From NCBI RefSeq assembly GCF_001668575.1, contig NZ_LZMD01000090.1, positions 1-64,000 of the forward strand: a DNA stretch of 64,000 nt. The letters run 5' to 3'. A program made the translations under genes and the position numbers. The notes beneath the pieces are model-generated. The model had not been told where the DNA came from. It made no database searches and was given only the letters and a program-made list of their open reading frames with translations. Position 1 is the first letter of the stretch; each line of letters begins with the position of its first letter. This stretch comes from Mycobacterium sp. 1164985.4. Lineage in GTDB: Bacteria; Actinomycetota; Actinomycetes; Mycobacteriales; Mycobacteriaceae. Below are positions 26,461-36,055 of this stretch, in pieces.

Positions 26461-28022
26461 CCGAGGGCAAGCGGCCGATTCGACGGGCGCTGATCAGCGT
26501 CTACGACAAGACGGGCCTCGCCGACCTGGCCCGCGGGCTGCATGAGGCGGGCGTCAGCATCGTGTCCACCGGGTCGACAGCGAAAACCATTGCTGCAGCC
26601 GGTGTTCCGGTGACCCCGGTGGAAGAGGTCACCGGCTTCCCCGAGGTGCTCGACGGGCGCGTCAAAACGCTGCACCCGCATGTGCATGCCGGACTGCTCG
26701 CCGATCAACGCAAACCCGAACACGTCTCGGCCCTGAGCGAACTGGGTGTCGAGGCGTTCGAGCTCGTCGTGGTCAACCTGTATCCGTTCGCCGAGACCGT
26801 CGCCTCCGGCGCGAGCATCGACGAGTGTGTCGAGCAGATCGACATCGGCGGCCCCTCGATGGTGCGGGCCGCCGCGAAGAACCACCCCAGCGTGGCGGTG
26901 GTCGTCGACCCGCTGGGGTACGACGGTGTGCTCGCCGCGGTCCGCGCGGGCGGGTTCACCCTCGACGAACGAAAGAGGCTCGCGTCGCTGGCGTTTCGGC
27001 ACACCGCGGAGTACGACGTCGCCGTCGCGTCGTGGATGGGTTCGGTGCTGGCGCCGGAGCAGTCGGAGAGCCCCCTGCCGGGCTGGGTCGGCGCTACGTG
27101 GCAGCGCAGCGCCGTGTTGCGTTACGGCGAGAACCCGCATCAGCAGGCGGCGCTCTATCGCAACGACGCCGCGTGGCCGGGCCTTGCGCAGGCCGAGCAG
27201 TTGCACGGCAAGGAGATGTCCTACAACAACTACACCGACGCCGACGCCGCATGGCGGGCCGCCTTCGACCACTCCGAGATCTGTGTGGCGATCATCAAAC
27301 ACGCCAACCCATGTGGCATCGCGATCTCGTCGCAGTCCGTGGCGGACGCGCATCGCAAAGCCCACGAATGCGATCCGCTGTCGGCGTTCGGCGGGGTGAT
27401 CGCGGCCAACACTGCGGTGTCTGTCGAGATGGCCGAGACCGTCGCCGACATCTTCACCGAGGTGATCATCGCGCCCGCGTACGAACCCGGCGCGGTGGAG
27501 GTGCTGACCCGAAAGAAGAACATCCGGGTGTTGGTGGCCTCCGAGCCACAACCCGGCGGCACCGAGTTCCGCCAGATCAGCGGCGGGCTGTTGGTGCAGC
27601 AGCGCGACGAGTTCACCGCCGACGGCGACGATCCGCTCAGCTGGACGCTGGCCACCGGCGAGCCTGCCGATCCCGCGACCCTGGCAGACCTGAAGTTCGC
27701 GTGGCGCGTGTGCCGGGCGGTGAAGTCGAACGCGATCGTCGTCGCCGCGGACGGTGCCACCGTCGGCGTCGGCATGGGCCAGGTGAACCGCGTCGACGCG
27801 GCGAGGCTCGCGGTGCAGCGGGCCGGCGACCGGGTACGCGGCGCCGTCGCGGCCTCCGACGCGTTCTTCCCGTTCCCCGACGGACTGGAGGTGCTGACCG
27901 AAGGCGGCGTGAAGGCGATCGTCCACCCTGGTGGGTCCGTGCGCGACGATCAGGTCACCGAAGCCGCTGCCCGAGCGGGTATCTCGCTGTACCTCACCGG
28001 TGCGCGTCACTTCGCGCACTGA
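26457..28022 (+). CDS. purH: bifunctional AICAR transformylase / IMP cyclohydrolase
   Basis: PurH, 521 residues, carries out the last two steps of IMP synthesis. The N-terminal cyclohydrolase (about 1-200) shows ALISVYDKTGLADLA, STGSTAKT, VLDGRVKTLHPHVHAGLL and IDIGGPSMVRAAAKN. The C-terminal transformylase shows RYGENPHQQAALY, KEMSYNNYTDADAA, KHANPCGIA with the catalytic Lys-His, and FPFPDGLEVL. ATG overlaps the purN stop, so the two are coupled. Confidence 0.97.
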   Translation: MTEGKRPIRRALISVYDKTGLADLARGLHEAGVSIVSTGSTAKTIAAAGVPVTPVEEVTGFPEVLDGRVKTLHPHVHAGLLADQRKPEHVSALSELGVEAFELVVVNLYPFAETVASGASIDECVEQIDIGGPSMVRAAAKNHPSVAVVVDPLGYDGVLAAVRAGGFTLDERKRLASLAFRHTAEYDVAVASWMGSVLAPEQSESPLPGWVGATWQRSAVLRYGENPHQQAALYRNDAAWPGLAQAEQLHGKEMSYNNYTDADAAWRAAFDHSEICVAIIKHANPCGIAISSQSVADAHRKAHECDPLSAFGGVIAANTAVSVEMAETVADIFTEVIIAPAYEPGAVEVLTRKKNIRVLVASEPQPGGTEFRQISGGLLVQQRDEFTADGDDPLSWTLATGEPADPATLADLKFAWRVCRAVKSNAIVVAADGATVGVGMGQVNRVDAARLAVQRAGDRVRGAVAASDAFFPFPDGLEVLTEGGVKAIVHPGGSVRDDQVTEAAARAGISLYLTGARHFAH

Positions 28023-28061
28023 TGTCTGGCTGAACTCGGGCTAAGACGGCAGGAGGCCGTT

Positions 28062-28736
28062 ATGTTGCACACCATGGTCTCTGCCTCGCGTGCCGTCACC
28101 CTCGTGGTGGCGGCGACGACGATCCTGATCGTCTCGTGCACCAGGGTCGTCGACGATGCACGCGCGGTCGCCGGAGCGGACCTGACAGCGGCGGCCGAAT
28201 CCGGCGGGTCCGACTCGTCGCAGTGTGAAACTGTCGATTTGCCACTGACGAATATTCCGGCCAGGAACGACAACGAGCCGGTGATGAAGATCCCGACGCC
28301 ACCGGGGTGGCAGCGGACCACGCTGATGGATTCGGAACTGATCCGCTTCGCCATGCGCAACGACGAGCTCACCTCCCAGGGGTTCACCCCGAACGTCGTG
28401 GTCACGCTCGAGAGCGCGCCGGGCGTACAGGACGCGAACCTGGTGTTCACCAACATGCGCGATGCGCTCGAGTCCGGCATCGGCGCGACGGATGTCCGTG
28501 TCAGCGAACGCACGCTGTGCGGGGTGCCTGCCAGGATGTTCGACTACCGCATGCCGACGATGGGAAACGTCGCGCCGCATCCGGCCGTCGCACTCGGCGC
28601 GGTGATGCGTGCCGAGGGCCGAACCTTCGCGGTCAGCGTCACCGCCCAGACGCTCGATTCCGATGACCCGACGTATCAACGGGACAGCACGGCGATTCTC
28701 GACGGGTTCCAGCTACTGCCTCCGTCGGCGGGCTGA
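28062..28736 (+). CDS. LpqN/LpqT-family lipoprotein
   Basis: A 224-residue exported lipoprotein with a signal sequence and lipobox ending at Cys27 (ILIVSC). After a Ser/Ala linker comes the LpqN/LpqT-type core: PPGWQRTTLMDSELIRFAM, PNVVVTLE, and DSTAILDGFQLLPP at the end. Members are surface lipoproteins of poorly known role. AGGAGG 5 bases before the ATG makes the start secure. Stands alone between purH and the MoxR-like gene. Confidence 0.82.
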   Translation: MLHTMVSASRAVTLVVAATTILIVSCTRVVDDARAVAGADLTAAAESGGSDSSQCETVDLPLTNIPARNDNEPVMKIPTPPGWQRTTLMDSELIRFAMRNDELTSQGFTPNVVVTLESAPGVQDANLVFTNMRDALESGIGATDVRVSERTLCGVPARMFDYRMPTMGNVAPHPAVALGAVMRAEGRTFAVSVTAQTLDSDDPTYQRDSTAILDGFQLLPPSAG

Positions 28737-28826
28737 GCGCCGCGAGCGTGCGGGAAGTCTGACGAAACAACGGCGTCGACCAGCGGGGGACACGCACCGT
28801 CGCGAGACAAGTCGTAGCGTGGAGTG

Positions 28827-30209
28827 GTGACTCAACCCCAAGATCAACCCCGCACCGTCGGCGAGCTGAGGGCATCCGGCCATCGCGAACGGGGCGTCAA
28901 GCAAGAGATCCGGGAAAACCTGCTGGCCGCGTTGGCGGAGGGACGTGACGCGTGGCCCGGGATCCTCGGCTTCGAGGACACCGTCATTCCGCAGCTCGAG
29001 CGGGCGCTGATTGCCGGCCACGACGTCGTGCTGCTCGGCGAACGCGGCCAGGGCAAGACGCGCCTACTGCGCGCGCTGACCGGCCTGCTCGACGAGTGGA
29101 CGCCGGTGATCGCCGGCTCGGAGTTGGGTGAGCACCCGTACAACCCGATCATCCCTGAGTCGATCCGGCGCGTGGCCGACTCGGGTGACGACCTGCCGAT
29201 CGCCTGGCGGCACCGCAGCGAGCGGTACACCGAGAAGCTGGCCACCCCCGACACCAGCGTGGCCGACCTGGTCGGCGACATCGACCCCATCAAGGTTGCC
29301 GAGGGGCGCAGCCTCGGCGACCCGGAAACCATCGCCTATGGGCTGATTCCGAGGGCGCACCGCGGCATCGTCGCGATCAACGAGCTGCCAGACCTCGCCG
29401 AGCGGATCCAGGTGTCGATGCTCAACGTGATGGAGGAGCGCGACATCCAGGTTCGCGGCTACACGTTGCGGCTGCCGCTCGACGTGCTCGTGGTGGCCAG
29501 CGCCAATCCGGAGGACTACACCAACCGCGGTCGGATCATCACGCCGCTCAAGGACCGGTTCGGCGCCGAGATCCGCACGCACTATCCGCTGGAACTCAAT
29601 GCGGAGGTCGGCGTCATCACGCAGGAAGCGCACCTAGCGGCCGAGGTTCCCGAGTACCTGATACAGGTGCTGGCCCGGTTCGCGCGCTACCTGCGCGAGT
29701 CGCGTTCCATCGACCAGCGCTCCGGGGTGTCGGCGCGCTTCGCGATCGCCGCAGCCGAGACCGTCGCGGCGGCCGCCCGTCACCGGTCTGCGGTGCTCGG
29801 TGAGCAGGAGCCGGTGGCCCGCGTGGTCGACCTTGGCTCGGTCGTCGATGTGCTGCGCGGCAAGCTCGAGTTCGAGACCGGCGAGGAGGGCCGTGAGCAG
29901 GCGGTGCTCGAGCATCTGCTGCGCCGGGCCACCGCCGACACCGCGCAGCGGCTGCTCGGCGGCATCGACGTCGGACCGCTGGTGGTCGCGATCGAGAACG
30001 GCTCCGCCGTCACCACGGGAGAGCGGGTTTCGGCGCGCGACGTACTGGCCGCGGTTCCCGAGGTGCCCGCGATCGCCGAGATCCAGAAGCGGCTCGATGC
30101 CACGACCGACGGACAGCGGGCCGCCGCAGTCGAGTTGGCACTCGAGGCGCTGTACCTGGCCAAGCGGATCGACAAGGTTTCCGATGAGGGCGAAACGACA
30201 TATGGCTAG
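28827..30209 (+). CDS. MoxR/magnesium-chelatase-like AAA+ ATPase, Rv0958-like
   Basis: A 460-residue AAA+ protein of the MoxR/ChlI group. Walker A is LLGERGQGKTRLL near 70-80. The Walker B region is GIVAINELPDL, followed by a sensor-1 segment VVASANPEDYTNRGRI. Such ATPases work with VWA-domain partners as chaperones for complex maturation, and the next gene encodes that partner with an 8-base overlap. Two adjacent GTGs (28824 and 28827) could start it. Confidence 0.88.
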   Translation: MTQPQDQPRTVGELRASGHRERGVKQEIRENLLAALAEGRDAWPGILGFEDTVIPQLERALIAGHDVVLLGERGQGKTRLLRALTGLLDEWTPVIAGSELGEHPYNPIIPESIRRVADSGDDLPIAWRHRSERYTEKLATPDTSVADLVGDIDPIKVAEGRSLGDPETIAYGLIPRAHRGIVAINELPDLAERIQVSMLNVMEERDIQVRGYTLRLPLDVLVVASANPEDYTNRGRIITPLKDRFGAEIRTHYPLELNAEVGVITQEAHLAAEVPEYLIQVLARFARYLRESRSIDQRSGVSARFAIAAAETVAAAARHRSAVLGEQEPVARVVDLGSVVDVLRGKLEFETGEEGREQAVLEHLLRRATADTAQRLLGGIDVGPLVVAIENGSAVTTGERVSARDVLAAVPEVPAIAEIQKRLDATTDGQRAAAVELALEALYLAKRIDKVSDEGETTYG

Positions 30210-32178
30210 ACACGTCTCGCGGTATTCGCGATACACCGGCGGGCCGGACCCGCTGGCGCCGCCGATCGACCTGCGCGAGGCGCTCGAGCAGATCGGTCAG
30301 GACGTGATGGAGGGCAGCTCGCCGCGGCGGGCGCTGTCGGAGATGTTGCGTCGCGGCACCAAGAACATGCGCGGCTCCGACAAGCTCGCCGCCGAAGCCA
30401 ATCGTCGTCGCCGGGAGTTGTTGACTCGCAACAACCTCGACGGCACATTGGCCGAAATCAAGAAGCTCCTCGACGAAGCGGTGCTGGCCGAGCGCAAAGA
30501 GTTGGCCCGTGCGCTGGACGACGACGCGCGGTTCCAGGAGATGCGCATCGAGAACCTGCCGCCGTCACCGGCTAAGGCCGTGCAGGAACTCGCCGATTAC
30601 GAGTGGCGCAGCCCCGAGGGTCGCGAGAAGTACGACCAGATCAAGGATCTGCTTGGTCGCGAGATGCTCGACCAGCGCTTCGCCGGGATGAAGGAGGCGC
30701 TGGAGAACGCCACCGACGAGGACCGTCAGCGCGTCAACGAGATGCTCGACGACCTCAACGACCTGCTCGACAAGCACGCCAAAGGCGAAGACACCCAAGA
30801 AGATTTCGAAAACTTCATGAACAAGCACGGCGAGTTCTTCCCGGAGAACCCGCGCAACGTCGACGAACTCCTGGACTCGCTGGCCCAACGCGCGGCGGCC
30901 GCTCAGCGGTTTCGCAACAGCCTGAGCGCGGAGCAGCGCGCCGAGCTGGATTCGTTGGCGCAGCAGGCATTCGGCTCGCCGTCGCTGATGAACGCGCTGA
31001 ACCGCCTCGACGCCCACCTGCAAGCGGCACGGCCCGGGGAGGACTGGACCGGCTCGTCGAACTTCTCCGGCGACAACCCGTTGGGCATGGGGGAGGGCGC
31101 GCAGGCGATGGCCGACATCGCCGAACTGGAGCAGCTGGCCGAGGCGCTGTCGCAGAGCTACGCCGGCGCCACGATGGAGGACGTCGACCTCGACATGTTG
31201 GCCCGCCAGCTGGGCGAGGACGCCGCGGTCGATGCGCGCACGTTGGCCGAGCTCGAGCGGGCCCTGATGGACCAGGGTTTCCTCGACCGCGGGTCCGATG
31301 GGCAGTGGCGGCTGTCGCCCAAGGCGATGCGTCAGCTCGGGCAGACGGCGTTACGCGATGTGGCGCAACAGCTTTCGGGGCGGCACGGGGAGCGCGACAC
31401 CCGCCGGGCAGGCGCGGCGGGCGAGCTGACGGGCGCGACCCGGCCGTGGGCTTTCGGTGACACCGAACCATGGAACGTAACGCGCACCCTCACCAACGCG
31501 GTACTGCGCCAGGCAGGGACGGGGGTCGCCGAGCGTCCGATTCGCATCACGGTCGAGGACGTCGAGATCTCCGAGACGGAGACGCGGACCCAGGCGGCGG
31601 TCGCGTTGCTGGTCGACACCTCGTTCTCGATGGTGATGGAGAACCGGTGGTTGCCGATGAAGCGCACCGCGCTGGCGCTCAACCATCTCGTCAGCACGCG
31701 CTTTCGGTCCGACGCGCTGCAGATCATCGCATTCGGCCGCTACGCGCGAACCGTTACCGCCGCCGAGCTCACCGGCCTGGAGGGCGTGTACGAGCAGGGC
31801 ACCAACCTGCACCACGCGTTGGCCTTGGCCGGGCGGCATTTGCGCCGTCACTCCAATGCCCAGCCGGTGGTGCTCGTCGTCACCGACGGCGAGCCGACGG
31901 CGCACCTCGAGAGTTCGGCGAACGACGACGCCGGTTCTGCTGTGTTCTTCGACTATCCGCCGCATCCGCGGACGATCGCCCACACGGTGAAGGGCTTCGA
32001 TGAGGTCGCCGCGTTGGGGGCGCAGGTGACGATCTTCCGGCTCGGCAACGACCCGGGGCTGGCACGATTCATCGATCAGGTGGCGCGCCGGGTCGAGGGT
32101 CGTGTGGTGGTGCCGGACCTCGACGGGCTGGGCGCCGCGGTCGTCGGCGACTATCTGCGGTCGCGCCGACGCCGCTGA
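30202..32178 (+). CDS. VWA-domain protein, Rv0959-like partner of the MoxR ATPase
   Basis: A 658-residue protein. The first 430 residues are helical and highly charged (EDRQRVNEMLDDLNDLL and similar). The C-terminal third is a von Willebrand A domain with the MIDAS motif DTSFS followed by GTNLHHAL and VTDGEPT. It overlaps the AAA+ gene by 8 bases, the usual MoxR-VWA pairing. The ATG at 30202 is used because the upstream open frame lies inside the ATPase gene. The client is unknown. Confidence 0.88.
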   Translation: MARHVSRYSRYTGGPDPLAPPIDLREALEQIGQDVMEGSSPRRALSEMLRRGTKNMRGSDKLAAEANRRRRELLTRNNLDGTLAEIKKLLDEAVLAERKELARALDDDARFQEMRIENLPPSPAKAVQELADYEWRSPEGREKYDQIKDLLGREMLDQRFAGMKEALENATDEDRQRVNEMLDDLNDLLDKHAKGEDTQEDFENFMNKHGEFFPENPRNVDELLDSLAQRAAAAQRFRNSLSAEQRAELDSLAQQAFGSPSLMNALNRLDAHLQAARPGEDWTGSSNFSGDNPLGMGEGAQAMADIAELEQLAEALSQSYAGATMEDVDLDMLARQLGEDAAVDARTLAELERALMDQGFLDRGSDGQWRLSPKAMRQLGQTALRDVAQQLSGRHGERDTRRAGAAGELTGATRPWAFGDTEPWNVTRTLTNAVLRQAGTGVAERPIRITVEDVEISETETRTQAAVALLVDTSFSMVMENRWLPMKRTALALNHLVSTRFRSDALQIIAFGRYARTVTAAELTGLEGVYEQGTNLHHALALAGRHLRRHSNAQPVVLVVTDGEPTAHLESSANDDAGSAVFFDYPPHPRTIAHTVKGFDEVAALGAQVTIFRLGNDPGLARFIDQVARRVEGRVVVPDLDGLGAAVVGDYLRSRRRR

Positions 32179-32185
32179 GCAGCCG

Positions 32186-32767
32186 CTAGGAGGCCTTGCG
32201 CTTCTTGCGCTTGACGCCGACGCGGCCCCACAGGGAGAAGCCGCGGATGCACACGCACGGCGCCCCTGGCGAGCCTTCGCCCTGCACAGAGTGGTCGAAG
32301 TGACCCATCACGCCGACACCGCGAAGGTCGACGTTGACCTCCGGCGGAACCAGGATGGTCTGACCGCCGAAGATCGAATACGAATGGATCTCCACCTCCG
32401 GTGACGTGAAGTCGGCATACCGCAAATCCAGCACGCCGCCGCCGAACAGAGCGAAGGTCGTCATCCGTCGTGGCACGTTCCAGCGGCCGCGGCGCTCGAA
32501 GCCGCTCATGATCGCCAGCAGCATCGTCGACGGCGCGGGCCGGCACGGGCCCCCGCTGCGTGCCCGGGTGATCGCACCCGGCAGATCTGCGGACAAACGG
32601 TCTAGCTCATCGTAGGTCTGCGCGGCATATGCCCTGGTCAGCCGGTCCTCATACTCGTTGAGTTGAAGCCGGCCCTGTGCGGCGGCGTCAGTGAGCAGCT
32701 GTGCCACCTGGATTCGATCGGTGTCAGCAGCACGCATCGAACGGCTCCGCGACGCTGGATTGCTCAT
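32186..32767 (-). CDS. DUF1707 / LiaF-like C-terminal domain protein, Rv0966c-like
   Basis: A 193-residue protein. DUF1707 at about 10-65 (MRAADTDRIQVAQLL, GRLQLNEYEDRL, AYAAQTYDELDRLSADL) is followed by a beta-rich domain (ALFGGGVLDLR, SIFGGQTILVPPEVNVDLRG) like the C-terminal part of LiaF. No membrane segment is obvious. Such proteins may sense envelope stress; this is inferred from the fold. Starts at 32803 and 32737 are alternatives. Convergent with the VWA gene, 7 bases apart. Confidence 0.8.
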   Translation of the reverse strand: MSNPASRSRSMRAADTDRIQVAQLLTDAAAQGRLQLNEYEDRLTRAYAAQTYDELDRLSADLPGAITRARSGGPCRPAPSTMLLAIMSGFERRGRWNVPRRMTTFALFGGGVLDLRYADFTSPEVEIHSYSIFGGQTILVPPEVNVDLRGVGVMGHFDHSVQGEGSPGAPCVCIRGFSLWGRVGVKRKKRKAS

Positions 32768-32860
32768 CGGATACGAGCGTACGACGAACCGTGGCACATG
32801 CAAGCAAGTAGGCCAAACTGTGCCCTGGCTCGCTACGGCGAAGAATGTAGACGGCCAAAC

Positions 32861-33622
32861 TTATTGCCGGGCTGCCAGGAACTCGGCGAAGCCCACCGAA
32901 CCGACCCGGTTCTGCGGGACCAAGTTGGCGCCCGCTCTGAGCTCCCGCCCGATCCGCCCCGGAACGGGTAGCGCGAGCACTCCGCGTCGGCTCCCCGATG
33001 CCTCGAGGTACATGCGTGCCAGATCCGTGTGGGTGTGCACCACCGGACCGCCGATGTCGGGCGCTCGCCCGGCGGGTGCGACGTCGGCCAATTCGACCAG
33101 CCGCGCTGCGACGTCGGCTGTGTCGATCGGCTGGAAACGCACCCTTCGGAAGGCCCACAGCGCCGGCGAGTACCTCTGCAGCGCGAAGATGGTGCGGATC
33201 AGGTCGTGGAACTGGGTTGCGCGTAGCACTGTGTGGCCGATCCCCGAGGATTCCAGAACCTGTTCGGCGCGCAGTTTGGTGCGGTAGTAGGGCAGCGGGA
33301 TGCGGTCGATGCCGACGATCGACACGTGGACGATCTGAGCGATGCCCGCCCGCCGGGCGGATTCGACGAGGTTGCGCATCGCGGTGACGTCCTTGTCGCC
33401 GGTCGGCTGCGTCGCGCAGTTGATCACGACCTCGATGCCGTCGACGGCGGCGTCCAGGCCCGTCCCCGTCAGCACGTCTGCCTGCGCCCAGTGCACGCCG
33501 GTGTATCCCACGTGGCTCTTGCGGCTCAGCGCCCGCACATCGTGGCCCGCGGCGATCGCCTCGGGCACGACGCGATGGCCCAGCGTGCCCGTGGCGCCGG
33601 TGACGAGAACCGTACGTGCCAT
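32861..33622 (-). CDS. NmrA-like atypical SDR, NAD(P)-binding protein
   Basis: A 253-residue Rossmann-fold protein. VLVTGATGTLGHRVV is the nucleotide-binding Gly motif. VDGIEVVINCATQ, IVHVSIVGIDRIPLPYYRTKLRAEQVLESSG and TVLRATQFHDLI follow the NmrA/atypical extended-SDR layout, with a YYRTK in place of the classical YxxxK. Substrate unknown. ATG start; upstream on the other strand is the HTTM pair. Confidence 0.82.
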   Translation of the reverse strand: MARTVLVTGATGTLGHRVVPEAIAAGHDVRALSRKSHVGYTGVHWAQADVLTGTGLDAAVDGIEVVINCATQPTGDKDVTAMRNLVESARRAGIAQIVHVSIVGIDRIPLPYYRTKLRAEQVLESSGIGHTVLRATQFHDLIRTIFALQRYSPALWAFRRVRFQPIDTADVAARLVELADVAPAGRAPDIGGPVVHTHTDLARMYLEASGSRRGVLALPVPGRIGRELRAGANLVPQNRVGSVGFAEFLAARQ

Positions 33623-33744
33623 CGGGTCTCAGCCTAATTCCCCAGGCAAGGCCTGAATCGACGCGGAACCTTCGGGCGACGCGACGCTCGGGCAAAAACC
33701 GCGAGGTGAATTAGGGTGTTTCCGACGAAAGGCGAGAGCGGGTG

Positions 33745-34323
33745 ATGGTGACGCCAAAGGAACAGCAGGTGGAGGACCGTCGCTCGCGGCTGGGCGGCCT
33801 CGGCAGCCTCCAGCAGCAGTTCGAGGAATCGTCGGTGGGTAAGGCGGTCATCAGCGCGGGCATGGCGCTGTTCGTGGCCGTCGGAATCGTCTGCAACCTT
33901 CCCGACTCACCGATCAAGCGGGAGGTGCTGCCGGTCGTCGAACCGGTCGCAGTGCCTGCAGCGCTCGACCAGAGCTGGGCGATGTACGCCAACCCGAGCA
34001 GGCGACAGGACAGCGTCGAGGTTCAGGTGCGCTTCGCCGATGGGCAAACCCGCGCATGGAACTTCTTGCCCAGCGCGCAGGGTGTCGGGTGGTGGGATCG
34101 CTGGCTGCTGCTCAGATATGCCGCCGTACTCAATCCCGACTTCCGCAGGCAGTTGGCGCACTGGGTGGTCGGCAAGCTGAGTCAGCCCGACGATGAACCT
34201 GCGACCGTCACGATGCTGCTGCACACCGAGACGTTGACGGCGCCGGGTGAAGAGGCAGGCGAGACACGACGCCCGACCGCTTCCAAGCTCCTGTATCAAG
34301 AGGACTTGGCGGGTTCCCGATGA
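33745..34323 (+). CDS. small single-pass membrane protein paired with the HTTM gene
   Basis: About 192 residues, family not recognised. One membrane helix near 35-52 (AVISAGMALFVAVGIVCNL) is followed by an extracytoplasmic region with WAMYANPSRRQ and WNFLPSAQGVGWWDRWLLLRYA. The C-terminus overlaps the next gene by 4 bases (ATGA). An in-frame GTG directly precedes the ATG. It is probably a dedicated partner of the HTTM protein; small partners of this kind are often found upstream of HTTM genes. Confidence 0.72.
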   Translation: MVTPKEQQVEDRRSRLGGLGSLQQQFEESSVGKAVISAGMALFVAVGIVCNLPDSPIKREVLPVVEPVAVPAALDQSWAMYANPSRRQDSVEVQVRFADGQTRAWNFLPSAQGVGWWDRWLLLRYAAVLNPDFRRQLAHWVVGKLSQPDDEPATVTMLLHTETLTAPGEEAGETRRPTASKLLYQEDLAGSR

Positions 34324-35294
34324 CCACCGGAGAGCGGGTCCGATCGCCGCTTGGGGTGTTCGTGGACCGCTGGAACACCTTCTTCTTCGACGCTGAGCCG
34401 ATCTATCCGCTCGGGCTTGTGCGGATCGGATTCGGGCTGGCCGTCGTCGCATGGACCTTGGTGTTGCTCCCTGATTTGTTCCCGGTCTTCGGGGCGGACG
34501 GCGTCACGCCCGAGCATCCTGAAATCAACTACCAGTGGAGCGTTTTCGCCGCGTGGCCGGGAGACACCGCTCTTCTCACCGGGTGGATAGTGCTCCTCGT
34601 GTCCGCCGTCGCGATGACGGTGGGTTGGCACAGCCGCGCCGCCGCGGTTCTGGTTTTCGTTTTGCTGCAGTCGTTTGTGCGGCGCGGCGATTACTACTTC
34701 AACGCCGGCGACTCCATCCTCACCGTCGTCGCCCTGATCCTGGCGCTCTCTTCCTGCGGCGCGGCCCTATCGCTGGATCAGCGACGGCGGACTGGTTCGT
34801 TCTGGTCGGCACAGACCAGATCGGTATGGCCCATCCGGCTGCTGCAGATCGAGTTGTCGATCATCTACCTGGCGACGGTGCAGGCCAAGCTGGCGAACAA
34901 GACCTGGGTGGACGGCTCGGCGGTGTACTACGCGTGGGGCACCGACGGCCGATGGGCGTTGCTGCCTGCGCCGGAATGGTTGGCCGCCAACGCGATTCTG
35001 ATCAACGTCATCACGTGGGGCACCCTACTGATCGAGCTGGCACTGGCGGTTCTCGTGTGGAGCAGGCGCTGGCGATTCTGGGTGCTGGCCGCGGGCATGG
35101 TGATGCACCTGACGATCATGGTCAACCTGAACGTCGGTTTCTTCAGCGTTGCGATGTTCGTGTTGTATCTGGCGTTCGTGCCCTGGGAAGTGGCCGAGCG
35201 TCTGCCGGCCCGGCTGAGGACCAGGAGACGAGCGCCGAGTCGGCCGTCAGCGCCGTCGGAAGAGTCTGCGGTGCCTCAAGAGTCGGTCGAGTGA
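34320..35294 (+). CDS. HTTM-domain membrane protein (vitamin K-dependent gamma-carboxylase-like)
   Basis: A 324-residue multi-pass protein. IYPLGLVRIGFGLAVVAWTL, GDYYFNAGDSILTVVALIL and the Trp-rich loops match the HTTM domain related to the membrane part of gamma-glutamyl carboxylase. The lumenal beta domain of the true carboxylase is absent, so the reaction is unknown. Translationally coupled to the small membrane protein upstream; the last 19 bases overlap the convergent echA7. Confidence 0.8.
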   Translation: MTTGERVRSPLGVFVDRWNTFFFDAEPIYPLGLVRIGFGLAVVAWTLVLLPDLFPVFGADGVTPEHPEINYQWSVFAAWPGDTALLTGWIVLLVSAVAMTVGWHSRAAAVLVFVLLQSFVRRGDYYFNAGDSILTVVALILALSSCGAALSLDQRRRTGSFWSAQTRSVWPIRLLQIELSIIYLATVQAKLANKTWVDGSAVYYAWGTDGRWALLPAPEWLAANAILINVITWGTLLIELALAVLVWSRRWRFWVLAAGMVMHLTIMVNLNVGFFSVAMFVLYLAFVPWEVAERLPARLRTRRRAPSRPSAPSEESAVPQESVE

Positions 35295-36055
35295 GTCCAC
35301 TTCGGCGGCCGCTTCTCCAGGAACGCGAGCATGCCCTCGCGGGCTTCTTCGGAGACGAACAACTCGGCGGACTGCGCGGTGAGCTCCTCGGCATGCCGGT
35401 CGAAGGACTCCAAGATGGGCGCGTTGACCAGCGCTTTGGACGTCGCCAGTCCCTGCGGCGAAGCCTTGGCGATCGCCGCGGTCAAGTCGGCAACGCCGGC
35501 ATCGACGTCGTCGCAGGCGATCGTGACCAGACCCATCTCGGCGCCCTCCGCGGCCGAGAATTTCTCGCCGGTGACGAAATAGCGGCTCGCCGCGCGACTG
35601 GTCATCCTCGGCAACAGGGTGAGCGAGATGATCGACGGCGCGACGCCGATGCGCGCCTCGGTCAGCGCGAATGTGCTCTGGCGTCCGGCGACCACGATGT
35701 CGCACGCACCGACCAGGCCGAGGCCGCCGGCGCGGACGTGCCCGTCGATGGCACCGATGACCGGGACCGGCAGCTCGAGGATGCGGCGCAGCAGACGGGT
35801 CATCTCGCGGGCGCGGTCGACGGCCAACTCACCCGGCTCGCGGCCCGCCGCCTCACTCAGGTCGGCTCCGGCGCAAAACGTTCCGCCGGTGTGACCGAGC
35901 ACGACGACCCGCACGCCCGGATCGGTGACGGCGTCGGTGAAGCCCTGGTGCAGCTGTTCGACCAGCGCGGTCGACAACGCGTTGCGATTGGCGGGCGAGT
36001 CGAGGGTCAGCCGGGCGACCGGCCCGTCGACGGCATACCTGACGAGCGTGTCCAT
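35276..36055 (-). CDS. echA7: enoyl-CoA hydratase/isomerase family protein EchA7
   Basis: A 259-residue crotonase. The oxyanion-hole segments are FCAGADLSE and GHVRAGGLGLVGACDIVVA. The Glu usually found in the second segment (GGCEL) is Gly here, while the second Glu is kept in LTEARIGVAPS. This arrangement is like LiuC/AtuE hydratases of leucine and terpene breakdown. Last gene of the operon; its ATG overlaps the fadE12 stop by one base. Corresponds in order to Rv0971c. Confidence 0.9.
   Translation of the reverse strand: MDTLVRYAVDGPVARLTLDSPANRNALSTALVEQLHQGFTDAVTDPGVRVVVLGHTGGTFCAGADLSEAAGREPGELAVDRAREMTRLLRRILELPVPVIGAIDGHVRAGGLGLVGACDIVVAGRQSTFALTEARIGVAPSIISLTLLPRMTSRAASRYFVTGEKFSAAEGAEMGLVTIACDDVDAGVADLTAAIAKASPQGLATSKALVNAPILESFDRHAEELTAQSAELFVSEEAREGMLAFLEKRPPKWTHSTDS

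Noticed and set aside
26040..28019. 659-codon minus-strand open frame opposite purN/purH
   Set aside because: Antisense shadow in high-GC DNA; the purine genes are unambiguous.
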